NCBI RefSeq assembly: GCF_900168165.1
Contig: NZ_FUYV01000001.1
Location: 248,001 to 312,000 of the forward strand
Length of the DNA: 64,000 nt
Reading direction: 5' to 3'
From: Alkalitalea saponilacus
Lineage (GTDB): Bacteria > Bacteroidota > Bacteroidia > Bacteroidales > Marinilabiliaceae
Made by a program: the position numbers and the translations under genes
The notes under the pieces: model-generated
Told to the model about the DNA's origin: nothing
What the model saw: only the letters and a program-made list of their open reading frames with translations
Database searches by the model: none
Shown here: one piece after another, positions 43,401-51,781 of the stretch
Layout: each line of letters starts with the position of its first letter
Numbering within the stretch: the first letter of the stretch is position 1

Positions 43401-43521
43401 AAATGCTAACAATCTCATAACCTGGGACAATTTGGATATTAAGGTCGATCCTGAAAGCAGGGGCTCTTTTCATTATCCTATAATGAAAGCCGTCAATCTT
43501 GGTGTTAATGTAAAATTTTAA
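40411..43521 (+). CDS. SusC-like TonB-dependent transporter, pair 1
   Basis: An outer-membrane transporter of about 1036 aa for oligosaccharides. An in-frame ATG at 40378 overlaps the upstream gene; the ATG at 40411 starts the signal peptide (ending IVYSQG). Domains: carboxypeptidase-regulatory-like (TVTGTITDSNGDYIPGVN), TonB box region (DDIIVVGYGQQR), plug (AGKLPGVITSQSS, FIRGRASF, VLKDASATAVYGVRGANGV) and a 22-strand barrel ending in KAVNLGVNVKF. It is cotranscribed 22 bp after the pseudo-GH43 gene and 10 bp before its SusD partner. Confidence 0.95.
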   Translation: MTNLFNINRKRAGGNPFRLLLFALILLFSQIVYSQGHTVTGTITDSNGDYIPGVNIREQGTNVGTITDINGQYTINVSPDSELLISFIGFRNATVEVNGRSVIDIVIQEDTYQLDDIIVVGYGQQRRESVVGAISSVGTEEILRSSSPNITQAIAGKLPGVITSQSSGAPGMDDAEIFIRGRASFAGDNQPLVLVDGVEREFSQIAPDDIESISVLKDASATAVYGVRGANGVILVTTKRGREQAPTVSLTANYQMQMPTRGDAFLDSYQSVKLLEEARANDGLSSIYSAQDIEMFRRSVRGELSPREQQLYPNVDWYDEILRRSAPAERYNVNIQGGTRRIRYFTSLEYFNQGGLYRDNNNYDYGQSGNVNFRRYSFRVNLDFLVTSNLTASVNFGTRFQERKGPNIIDDQTSGIVNEVFYELSHTPGWQFPIQYENGFYGGNSQHQNNIAAKLANGGFYETTRTINETNFILDYKMDYITPGLSARGMVSFDYDTDYDRRFSAPFATYELIDRDNPELETSYTRFGEDGELVYQGNVQRTSMKTYMEYALNYSRMFDDLHEVTGLVLYNQNDYSFQAQLPRRYQGLVGRVTYNFDRRYFWEMNAGYNGSENFAKGNRFGFFPSFSAGWMLSNESFMDQTNLWLDALKLKASYGEVGNDAFRRNGQDIRFLYVDSWTQLNSAYMFGNNFQPGIFEGRYPNYAVTWERARKYNAGVESSFRNGLFALNFDVFLENRDNILTDYLTKPAWLAVEMAPGNLGETQNKGFEIELRHNNRLGALHYFVNANFMHARNEIKFMDEPVGMPDYRKREGRPINQFFGLIADGFVTQADIDAGNLPVSTFGDVQPGDLKYRDMNGDGFIDERDVTFIGYSDIPENTFSFSFGGNYKGWGFSAMFQGVSNVSRFYDAGTMFAFVNNGKVSEHHLHRWNPAVSEAENLANAKYPLLHYDEFGNHNQRLNSFFLQDGSFIRLKNVEVSYTVPKMVSQRWHMSELRFYVNANNLITWDNLDIKVDPESRGSFHYPIMKAVNLGVNVKF

Positions 43522-43531
43522 AAATCAGATT

Positions 43532-45286
43532 ATGAAAAAAGTTATTTTAAGTATCACCATAATCTCTATTTTGTCGGGTTTTGCTTTGACATCTTGTGAA
43601 GATGCATTCGGCGATTTTCTTGACAAACAGCCCAGTAACGAGTTGACTGAAGAACAGGTGTTTTCAAACTGGACCAATACCCGTTACTATTACCACGACA
43701 TATATAATTTTTTAAGAAATGGGCGTGGACGAATTAATAATTCTTGGATGGACGCAACTACCGATTTGGCTACAACCAGCTACTCGTGGGGTGGTGCACG
43801 ATCCAGTTTTAATATAGGTAATTATTATGCAGGAAGTGGGGCTCCAGAATTAATTAGCACCTGGGAACATTATTACAGAGCAATCAGAAAATGTAATACT
43901 CTGCTAGAACGAATTGAAAGTGTTCCAATGACAGATGATCAAACTGTCGCGCAACGTTTAGCACAAGTTCGACGGATGAAGGCTGAAGCCCGTACCTTAA
44001 GAGCATATTTTTATTGGGAATTGGCCTTGCGTTATGGTGCTGTTCCAATTATCACTGAACGGCTTGACCCAAAGGATGAGTCTATTAACGAGATCCCTCG
44101 ACCAAGTTCTGTAAGTGCTAATTTTCAATTCATTCTAAATGAGTTAGAAGCAAGTCGTGACAGCCTTGACAATGAAATGACTATGTCAGCGGAGAACTAC
44201 GGAAGATTTACTCAGGGTGCAAATCTGGCTTTACAGAGCAGAATAAAGCTTTATTTAGCCAGTCCAAGGTTTGAAAACTTGAATCTCGTATCCTGGGAAG
44301 AGGCTGCTGAGGCTGCCGAGCAATTTATAGAACTATTTGGGAATGGTACATATTATCGTTTACATACACATGCAGACCCTGTTACTGCATATATGCAGGC
44401 CATCACTACAAGGAAACAGGATTTAAATCCTGAAGTAATTTTCTGGAGGAATGATGGACAAAGTGATTGGTTGCGAAGCGAATCTCCTGTTGGTTTTGGA
44501 GGAGATGGTGGATTATCCCCATCCCAAAATTTGGTTGACATGTATGATATGGCCAACGGTCATTCTCCATTTTTAAGTTATGATGCAACTGGAGCGCCTG
44601 TTTATAATAACGGAGCCCCATCTATCAACGTAGCTTCCGGGTATTCAGATGACGATCCTTACTCAGGAAGAGATGCAAGGTTCTATGCCACTGTTCTTCA
44701 TCATGGAGCCATGTGGTGGAATCGTCCGATTGATGTTTCAGAAGGAGGCGCAGATAATCCAAGAGGTAGCTCTACGGCCTCACCAACAGGTTATTATAAC
44801 AGGAAATACATGGACGATTCACGTACACACCCGATTACAGGTGGAACCATGTGGAGAAACTGGATTTTTATCAGATATGCAGAGATTCTTTTAAATTATG
44901 CAGAAGCGATGAATGAAGCCTATGGACCAGTTGATGAAGTGTTCGATGCTCTGCAACAGGTGAGGGATAGAGCTGGTTTGACTGCTGATTTGAGGGATCG
45001 TTCGGATTTGAATGACCAGGAAAGTATGCGCAATTTTATAAGGAAAGAGCGAACAGTTGAACTGGCTTTTGAGGATCATCGCGCATGGGATGTTCGACGT
45101 TGGAATGTTGCAGTGGAGGCTCTTGCCCGTCCTATTTATGGGATGACCATACAAGCAGTGGGTGAAGAATTGCACTTTTCTAGAAGGGTTGCTCAGGAGA
45201 GAGTTTTTGAACCGCGAATGTATCTCTATCCTATTCCTGAAGCAGAAATATGGAAGACTGGAATGGAGAATAATCCTGGTTGGTAA
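43532..45286 (+). CDS. SusD-like (RagB/SusD) glycan-binding lipoprotein, pair 1
   Basis: A 584 aa surface lipoprotein (lipobox LTSC). It shows the TPR-based RagB/SusD fold: FLDKQPSNELTEEQVF near the N-terminus, TLRAYFYWELALRYGAVP, SRIKLYLASPRF, FIRYAEILLNYAEAMNEA and EERTVELAFEDHRAWDVRRW-type signatures. The C-terminus ends LYPIPEAEI...NNPGW, as is usual. It acts as the lid over the preceding SusC barrel. Confidence 0.95.
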   Translation: MKKVILSITIISILSGFALTSCEDAFGDFLDKQPSNELTEEQVFSNWTNTRYYYHDIYNFLRNGRGRINNSWMDATTDLATTSYSWGGARSSFNIGNYYAGSGAPELISTWEHYYRAIRKCNTLLERIESVPMTDDQTVAQRLAQVRRMKAEARTLRAYFYWELALRYGAVPIITERLDPKDESINEIPRPSSVSANFQFILNELEASRDSLDNEMTMSAENYGRFTQGANLALQSRIKLYLASPRFENLNLVSWEEAAEAAEQFIELFGNGTYYRLHTHADPVTAYMQAITTRKQDLNPEVIFWRNDGQSDWLRSESPVGFGGDGGLSPSQNLVDMYDMANGHSPFLSYDATGAPVYNNGAPSINVASGYSDDDPYSGRDARFYATVLHHGAMWWNRPIDVSEGGADNPRGSSTASPTGYYNRKYMDDSRTHPITGGTMWRNWIFIRYAEILLNYAEAMNEAYGPVDEVFDALQQVRDRAGLTADLRDRSDLNDQESMRNFIRKERTVELAFEDHRAWDVRRWNVAVEALARPIYGMTIQAVGEELHFSRRVAQERVFEPRMYLYPIPEAEIWKTGMENNPGW

Positions 45287-45319
45287 CAGGCATTTAATTG
45301 ATTATAAAATTTAGAATTT

Positions 45320-48300
45320 ATGTTTAAAACCATATATGCCAAATTAGTTGCAGGATTGGACAAGGTCCTAATCTGTGGCATCTTTATAATTTCGGCTCAT
45401 GCATTGGTCGCCCAGGACGGAGGGAGGTCTTTACAGGGGAGAGTTGTAGATGTTGATAACAATCCTCTACAGGGAGCTGTTGTTAATGTTTCCGAAGCTA
45501 CTCGTATCGAAATGACCAATAGTGAAGGTCAATTTGAATTATCGAATGTAAACCCGTTGGATGAAATATATGTTTCATTGGCAGGTTATAAAGAAGTAAT
45601 TGTTCGAGCTGATTTTTCAGGTAATTTTGTGATTGTCTTAGAACTGGATACGGATATTTATCACAGAACTATTGCGTTGCCGTTCCACAGACAACAGAAA
45701 AGATTTGTGGTTAACTCAACATCCACTGTTTCAGGTGAGGAATTGGAAAAGCACCCCGTTACGGTGCTTCAGAATGCGTTTGTTGGAAGTTTAACAGGTA
45801 TTGCAACTTATGAAGCCAACTCCGAGCCGGGTTGGTCAGAAACTCAAATGTTTATTCGGGGACTGCGTACTATGAACGGTTCAGCCAGAGCTCCTTTGAT
45901 CATTGTGGACAATGTGGAACGCGATATCTCTTTTCTGGATGCATATCCTATTGAATCTGTTACCCTATTGAAGGATGCAGCAGCAACAGCCATTTATGGT
46001 ATGCGAGGAGCCAACGGTGTCGTTTTTGTTACAACCAAAAGGGGTGAGGCCGGACGTACTCGAATTAATGTTAATCAGGAAGTTGGGTTTCAAACCTTGT
46101 CAGGGCTTCCTGAATTGCAAAACTCTTATAATTATGCTCTTACTGTAAATCAGGCAAGGTATCTTGATGGTAATTCTCCTTTATATTCTGATCAGGATAT
46201 TCAGCATTATTACGAGGCAGTTACAGGAACTCTGGATCCTTCTTTGCGCTATCGTTATGTGAACACAAATTGGCACAAAGAAATGATGCGAGATGCTGCA
46301 CCTCAGTTCAGGACAAATATCAATGCCAGTGGAGGAAATGAAAATGCCAGGTATTTTGTCTCTTTCTCATATATCCGTCAGGAAGGATTGTATGACACTA
46401 AATGGACAGAATGGAATGATGGATATTCTACCCAACACCAGCTTGATAGATACAACTTGCGTTCAAATATAGATATTGATGTAACTAGGGGACTTAATGT
46501 ATCATTGGATTTAGGAGGTAGAATTGATATCATTAATCAACCTCTTGCCGATACCTGGTCTCTTTTTACCTGGGGAGGTGCAGAAAATTTGCCAATCTAT
46601 CCGGTTTTTGCGCCCAACGGAGAGTTTTTTCTACCCACGGATAATACATTTAAAAATGGGCCTGCAAGGATTGCCATGTCGGGGATTGATTATAACAGAA
46701 GGAGAAACCTGTATTCAAATGTGACTGCGACCGGAGATCTTGGTTTCATTACGCAAGGACTTTCTATTAGAGGTATCGCAGGTTTTGATGCCTATAATTT
46801 ATTTCAATACACCCAAAGTCAGGATTTTGATGGGTTTCATTATGACTGGAACTCGGGGGTGGCAGATGATCCTGCATCTTATACTTATACTCGACGTAGA
46901 ACCGCTGCTCCTTTGTCTAACCCAAATCCAATTGCAAGGGGGATGTCATATAACATCAACCTCATTGGATCTTTAAATTATGATCGCTTGTTTAATGATG
47001 TACACAACGTCAGTGGTCAGGTAATGATGCGAACATATCAGAATGTGGTTACAGGATACGTATCTTCATATAGATACCTAACCTATGCAGGACTGTTTAA
47101 TTATATCTACGACAATCGCTATGTAGCACAATTTAATGCCGCCTATATGGGTAGTGATAACTACGCAAAAGGAGATAGATACGGATTTTTCCCCGGTTTT
47201 AGTGCCGGTTGGGTAATGTCCGAAGAGAGTTGGTTGCAAACGGATGCTGTAGACTTGCTAAAATTAAGGGCTTCTATTGGACGTTCAGGACAGTCTAATC
47301 AAGGGCTAAGACGCTATCCATTTCAGGGTGAATACATCGAGGGAGGTGGTTACAATTTCGGGACGTCTCAGGCCTATTTTCAAGGAACATACGAATCTGC
47401 TGCAGGAAATGCCAATATTAAGTGGGAGTATTCTGATATGGTAAATGTTGGTGTTGACTTTGATATATGGGGACGTGCACTTTATGGTAATTTGGATGCT
47501 TTTAAGGAGTGGCGCTCTAATATTTTGGTTGCTCGATCAACTATTCCGGATATGTATGGAGTTGCAGTTCCACTCGACTCATACGGAAAAGCTGAAACCA
47601 TTGGAGCTGAAATCACCCTAGGACATAGAGGTAATGTTGGCAGCTTTAACTACTTTGTAGAGGGAATGTTTACCTGGAATCGAAGTAAGATTGTTGATAT
47701 GGACGAGATTGAAAGAGTCTTCGATTATCAGCAGTTAACAGGGCAGCCCATTGGGCGAAGATTGCTGCTAATCAAAGATCAGTGGGCTTCCGATCCTGAT
47801 TTAATTGCAACCTCTCACCAGGATGCCATTGATAATCCCGAAAAATATCCTTTCCAGGGAACTATGAATCTTGGTAATGCTGTTTTTGTTGATACAAATG
47901 GAGACAGAATCATTGATGACTATGATATGATACCTTATGGATATACCAATATCCCGGAAATAATACCTGCAGGACGTTTCGGTTTTTCATGGAAAGGATT
48001 TGATGCACGGGTATTAATCACTGCATATCTGAACAGAACAGTTGAGACTCGTGAAAATATGGACTTTGGTTTTGGATGGGGTGGAGCTACAACTCATGAA
48101 GTAACCAAAACATGGGGATACTTTAATGATGATCCTACAGACCCACGTAATATCAATGCCAAATATCCGAGACTTTCAATGAGCTTTAGCGATAATGACA
48201 GAAATTTTCCAAGAAACCAATCAACCATTTGGCATCAAAATGGAAACTTTGTTTCTCTTCGAAATGTTGAGATAGGCTATTCTTTGCCTCAATCTTTGCT

Positions 48301-48463
48301 GGCAAGCGTGAACATTCGCAGTTGTCGTGTTTATTTTAGCGGGTATAATCTTTATAACTGGAGCCATTTTGAAAACGGGTTTGATCCTGAAAACCCAACC
48401 AACTATATATGGCAATACCCAAAAACCAAATCATTCTCATTTGGTGTAAATATTGGTTTTTAA
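45320..48463 (+). CDS. SusC-like TonB-dependent transporter, pair 2
   Basis: A 1047 aa outer-membrane transporter. The signal region is longer than usual (cleavage near HALVAQ). A carboxypeptidase-regulatory-like domain (LQGRVVDVDNNPLQGAVVNV), plug (FIRGLRTMNGSARAPLIIVD, LLKDAAATAIYGMRGANGV) and barrel (ending KSFSFGVNIGF) are present. The segment where pair 1 has the VVVGYG-type box instead reads LPFHRQQKRFVVNSTST, so the TonB-box region is atypical. It lies 33 bp after SusD-1. It is probably a second importer for a different fragment of the same glycan. Confidence 0.93.
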   Translation: MFKTIYAKLVAGLDKVLICGIFIISAHALVAQDGGRSLQGRVVDVDNNPLQGAVVNVSEATRIEMTNSEGQFELSNVNPLDEIYVSLAGYKEVIVRADFSGNFVIVLELDTDIYHRTIALPFHRQQKRFVVNSTSTVSGEELEKHPVTVLQNAFVGSLTGIATYEANSEPGWSETQMFIRGLRTMNGSARAPLIIVDNVERDISFLDAYPIESVTLLKDAAATAIYGMRGANGVVFVTTKRGEAGRTRINVNQEVGFQTLSGLPELQNSYNYALTVNQARYLDGNSPLYSDQDIQHYYEAVTGTLDPSLRYRYVNTNWHKEMMRDAAPQFRTNINASGGNENARYFVSFSYIRQEGLYDTKWTEWNDGYSTQHQLDRYNLRSNIDIDVTRGLNVSLDLGGRIDIINQPLADTWSLFTWGGAENLPIYPVFAPNGEFFLPTDNTFKNGPARIAMSGIDYNRRRNLYSNVTATGDLGFITQGLSIRGIAGFDAYNLFQYTQSQDFDGFHYDWNSGVADDPASYTYTRRRTAAPLSNPNPIARGMSYNINLIGSLNYDRLFNDVHNVSGQVMMRTYQNVVTGYVSSYRYLTYAGLFNYIYDNRYVAQFNAAYMGSDNYAKGDRYGFFPGFSAGWVMSEESWLQTDAVDLLKLRASIGRSGQSNQGLRRYPFQGEYIEGGGYNFGTSQAYFQGTYESAAGNANIKWEYSDMVNVGVDFDIWGRALYGNLDAFKEWRSNILVARSTIPDMYGVAVPLDSYGKAETIGAEITLGHRGNVGSFNYFVEGMFTWNRSKIVDMDEIERVFDYQQLTGQPIGRRLLLIKDQWASDPDLIATSHQDAIDNPEKYPFQGTMNLGNAVFVDTNGDRIIDDYDMIPYGYTNIPEIIPAGRFGFSWKGFDARVLITAYLNRTVETRENMDFGFGWGGATTHEVTKTWGYFNDDPTDPRNINAKYPRLSMSFSDNDRNFPRNQSTIWHQNGNFVSLRNVEIGYSLPQSLLASVNIRSCRVYFSGYNLYNWSHFENGFDPENPTNYIWQYPKTKSFSFGVNIGF

Positions 48464-48482
48464 TTGTTTAAACATTAAGATT

Positions 48483-50264
48483 ATGAGGATATTTAAAAAA
48501 ATATGGATGTTTGCCTTAGCAGTTTTGCTTATCCCCGGATTTTCAGCCTGTGATGATTTCCTTGACAAGGAGTATGATGCATCGCTATCTGAAGAGAAAG
48601 TGTTTGGCAACGAAAGGTTAACACGTCAATTTTTGACAAACATATACACAAACCTACCTGATGGGATTGGAGTTTTTGGTGATTTCCAGTTTCAATCTGC
48701 ATCGAGGGATGCCATGACCGATAATGCCACCACATGGTGGGGACTACATTGGTATAATATGGTGAACAACGATAGCTATACAGCTACCAATCATCCAATG
48801 CTTGGATTTTGGAATACCAATTTCTCAGGAATTAGAAAGGCCAATCAATTCTTGAGAAATATTGATCCAAATGTTATTCAGAATCAATCATTAGCCGGAG
48901 ACGATAACAACTTATATGATCGCTATCGTGCCGAAGCGATTCTATTGCGTGCTATGTTCCATTTTGAACTGGTTGCATATTTTGGAGATGCTCCGATTCT
49001 TGATGATATAGTGTTAGATATGGATAATCAGGAGCAGATGAATATGGTGCGTCAACCTGCGGCTGAGGTGCTGAAATGGGTTGCGGAGCAATGTGACCTA
49101 GTTAAGGATCTGCTACCATTCAGATACAGTTCAAGCGGGAACTGGGGTCGAGTAAGTGGCGCTACCGCGTATGCCTTGAAGTCGAGGGCTCTTTTGTACC
49201 GAGCCAGTAATTTTCATAATCCAAACGGCATGACTGCCTGGTGGCAGGAAGCAGCTGATGCAGCTAAAGCGTTTATTGATAAAAATGCACAACAGAGTAA
49301 TCCCTTTGCTTTATATAACAGTTACGAACGCATGTTTTATGAAGCTCCATATCTTAACGATGAGATTATACTCAGTAGATCTATTTGGAATACCAATGCA
49401 ATTGAAACCCAAGTTTTACCTCCAGGTTTTCCCGGAATGAATGGTAAAACAAATCCCTCTCAAAATCTTGTTGATGCATTTGAGATGGCAAACGGACGTT
49501 TTATTTGGGAGGACGAGTCAGGTTACGATCCAAACAATCCTTATGTTGACAGAGATCCACGCTTCTATGCTACTGTGCTTTATCATGGAGCCATGTGGGG
49601 TCGTGAGGACCTTGGACAGAGAAGGGCCATCGATGTTCATATGAACAATGCCAACGAAAAGGGAATTGATTATGAAGGTTCTAATGGTGGAACTCTCACA
49701 GGTTATTACATGCGGAAATTTGTTAATCCAAATGTTGATTTTGAGAATCTTGGTGTGTTTCCTCATGCATGGATTATATACCGATATGCTGAAATTCTAT
49801 TAAATTATGCTGAAGCTCTTAATGAAGCACAAGGGCCGGTTAGTGATGTTCATTGGGCCATAAACCAAGTTAGAGCCAGAGTGGATATGCCTGAGTTGCC
49901 CTCTGGCCTTAGTCAGGAGGATATGCGTAAAAGAATTCGAAATGAAAGAAGAGTTGAGCTTTGTTTTGAAGATCACCGTTTCTTTGATCTGCGCAGGTGG
50001 AGAGCTTATGATGGCAGAACATATGAAAGCGAACTTGCACAATATCAGATAGATGGGCGTTTTGATAATAAGCTTCTTGTAATAGGAGGTGTAAATGTCA
50101 GAAGAGCCGGTGCAATTACCCGTTACAATAGAATGGTGGTTTCCGAAAGAGGAGGAAGAAGAGTTTTTAATGTTCCAAAAAACTACCTTTTCCCGGTTCC
50201 TTATAACGAAACTATTAAGTCTCCCAATTTGGGCCAAAACCCCGGTTGGTCAATTGAAGAATAG
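48483..50264 (+). CDS. SusD-like (RagB/SusD) glycan-binding lipoprotein, pair 2
   Basis: A lipoprotein of about 593 aa (lipobox FSAC). The ATG at 48483 is preferred to one at 48453 that overlaps susC. RagB/SusD marks are DDFLDKEYDASLSEEKVF, RAEAILLRAMFHFELVAYFGDAP, WIIYRYAEILLNYAEALNEA, RRVELCFEDHRFFDLRRW and the terminal FPVPYNETIKSPNLGQNPGW. It partners the SusC at 45320 and is the last gene before a hairpin at 50291. Confidence 0.95.
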   Translation: MRIFKKIWMFALAVLLIPGFSACDDFLDKEYDASLSEEKVFGNERLTRQFLTNIYTNLPDGIGVFGDFQFQSASRDAMTDNATTWWGLHWYNMVNNDSYTATNHPMLGFWNTNFSGIRKANQFLRNIDPNVIQNQSLAGDDNNLYDRYRAEAILLRAMFHFELVAYFGDAPILDDIVLDMDNQEQMNMVRQPAAEVLKWVAEQCDLVKDLLPFRYSSSGNWGRVSGATAYALKSRALLYRASNFHNPNGMTAWWQEAADAAKAFIDKNAQQSNPFALYNSYERMFYEAPYLNDEIILSRSIWNTNAIETQVLPPGFPGMNGKTNPSQNLVDAFEMANGRFIWEDESGYDPNNPYVDRDPRFYATVLYHGAMWGREDLGQRRAIDVHMNNANEKGIDYEGSNGGTLTGYYMRKFVNPNVDFENLGVFPHAWIIYRYAEILLNYAEALNEAQGPVSDVHWAINQVRARVDMPELPSGLSQEDMRKRIRNERRVELCFEDHRFFDLRRWRAYDGRTYESELAQYQIDGRFDNKLLVIGGVNVRRAGAITRYNRMVVSERGGRRVFNVPKNYLFPVPYNETIKSPNLGQNPGWSIEE

Positions 50265-50760
50265 TGCTTTTATAATGTGTGATTAAAAATAGAAGGGTGT
50301 TTTTTCCCAATACACCCTTCTATTTATCATTACTTTTCTCATATAATCCTCCTTATATATCTTTTTGTCCACTAACGGTTTCTTAATTCATCCATATATT
50401 TGATAGTAGAGTTTCAGGACAGGGCGCATTAGATCCGTTATTAAATATCAACGACAACTGATTATATAGTTTATGATGTTATGCTTATGTTTTGTAAGAA
50501 GGATAGATGTTTAGTTCATAACGATGAATTGTAATTATTTTTCCCTAATATTTTTCTCCAAGCATTATTCAGGGTGAACTTATGATAATACGGGTTATAC
50601 TGTCCAAAGAAGAGTTTTTTTCTTGAATTTCAAACACACAGATTAGAAGTAGTAAAGTAGTAACAAAGACGAAATTATTGATTGATTTATTTATTGAAAA
50701 TCGGATCAGATTACTTTTCCGGCTTGAATCATTTTATTTTTAACTTAAAATTAAAAAATT
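50265..50760. other. 496-bp intergenic region after uptake operon
   Basis: Apart from the hairpin at 50291-50321, it holds AT-rich DNA with one TAnnTTTG match (tatatttg, 50395-50402) that lacks a well-placed TTTG partner. No open frame or relic was recognised. Confidence 0.5.
50291..50321 (+). terminator. Terminator-like hairpin after SusD-2
   Basis: A perfect 10-bp stem (agaagggtgt / acacccttct) with an 11-nt loop. The T-run after it is weak, so termination may be partial and allow some readthrough into the LamG gene. Confidence 0.65.
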
Positions 50761-51708
50761 ATGAAAAAAATGTACACAATGATTGTAACCTTAATGGTAA
50801 TGGTAGGCGTGAATGCTCAGAACGTTATCTATTCTAATGATTTTGAAGATGGTGCAGGTGATGCTACCATAATAGGCAGCGGAGAAATTATTGATTCTGA
50901 AAATCCTGCTTTTGGACACGTTTTTCATAATGCTGTTGGTGGACAAGCAGTGAGAGCTAATTATCTCTTGTTACCAGATGATGTCTTCGCCAATTTACAG
51001 GCTGCTGAAACAAACGAACTTACAATTTCATTCTGGGTGAATGAGGGAACTGCGACAGATTATCGGTATACACCACTATTCTCTGCATACGGTGCAGCTC
51101 CTGATCCAGATAATACATGGCCAATGATGGTTCTTCAAACTCGCTTGTTTGCGCAGGTGAATAATGCTGGATGGTCAGATTTTACAAATGCGCAAAATGA
51201 CGCAGGAACAAATTTCGAATCAGAAGAGTGGCTTAATGATGGTGAGTGGCATTTTTATGCAGCCACATTTACTCCCACATCAGCTGCTATATATGTGGAT
51301 GGTGTGCTTCAAAACTCATGGACATTGTCTGGAGATGACAATGGCGGATCCGCAGGCGGATTATTTACAAATGGAGAAGATTTAACTTATATTGCATTAG
51401 GTGGAAATCAAGCATGGAACTGGAATGATGTTGATGCTGCATTTATGTTTGATGATTTGGTTATTTATTCAGATGTTCTTACCGTTGAGCAGATGAATGC
51501 TATTATGGATTCTAAACTTACAGTGAGTTCCGCTGTAGATCAAATCGGTGTTAATAATGGAGATGTTGTCTCTAAAACCTATTTCAACATAGCCGGAGCT
51601 AACGTTGGTTCAGACTTCGACACTCTGATTCCCGGAGTTTATATTAAGAGAGTGGTATACAGCAATGGAGTAACCGAAAGCACCAAAGTAATTAAAACCA
51701 GACGTTAG
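50761..51708 (+). CDS. Secreted LamG/concanavalin-like protein with T9SS-type C-terminus
   Basis: A 315 aa exported protein. The signal peptide ends VNAQ. Residues about 20-255 are a LamG/concanavalin A-like jelly roll (LTISFWVNEG, GEWHFYAATFTPTSAAIYVD, FDDLVIYSDVLTVEQMNAI). Residues about 265-315 look like a short type A sorting domain (TLIPGVYIKRVVYSNG). No catalytic residues of a laminarinase-like family were seen. It probably binds the target polysaccharide outside the cell. A strong terminator ends the gene. Confidence 0.75.
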   Translation: MKKMYTMIVTLMVMVGVNAQNVIYSNDFEDGAGDATIIGSGEIIDSENPAFGHVFHNAVGGQAVRANYLLLPDDVFANLQAAETNELTISFWVNEGTATDYRYTPLFSAYGAAPDPDNTWPMMVLQTRLFAQVNNAGWSDFTNAQNDAGTNFESEEWLNDGEWHFYAATFTPTSAAIYVDGVLQNSWTLSGDDNGGSAGGLFTNGEDLTYIALGGNQAWNWNDVDAAFMFDDLVIYSDVLTVEQMNAIMDSKLTVSSAVDQIGVNNGDVVSKTYFNIAGANVGSDFDTLIPGVYIKRVVYSNGVTESTKVIKTRR

Positions 51709-51721
51709 TCTGCAATATATT

Positions 51722-51766
51722 CCACAAAAAAAGAGTTGCCAAAATGTGGCAACTCTTTTTTTGTGG
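51722..51766. terminator. Bidirectional terminator, 20-bp perfect stem
   Basis: Arms 51722-51741 and 51747-51766 are perfectly complementary, with a 5-nt loop and A/T tracts on each side. It separates the LamG gene (plus) from galM (minus). Confidence 0.92.
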
Positions 51767-51781
51767 TTCTATTATTTATTT

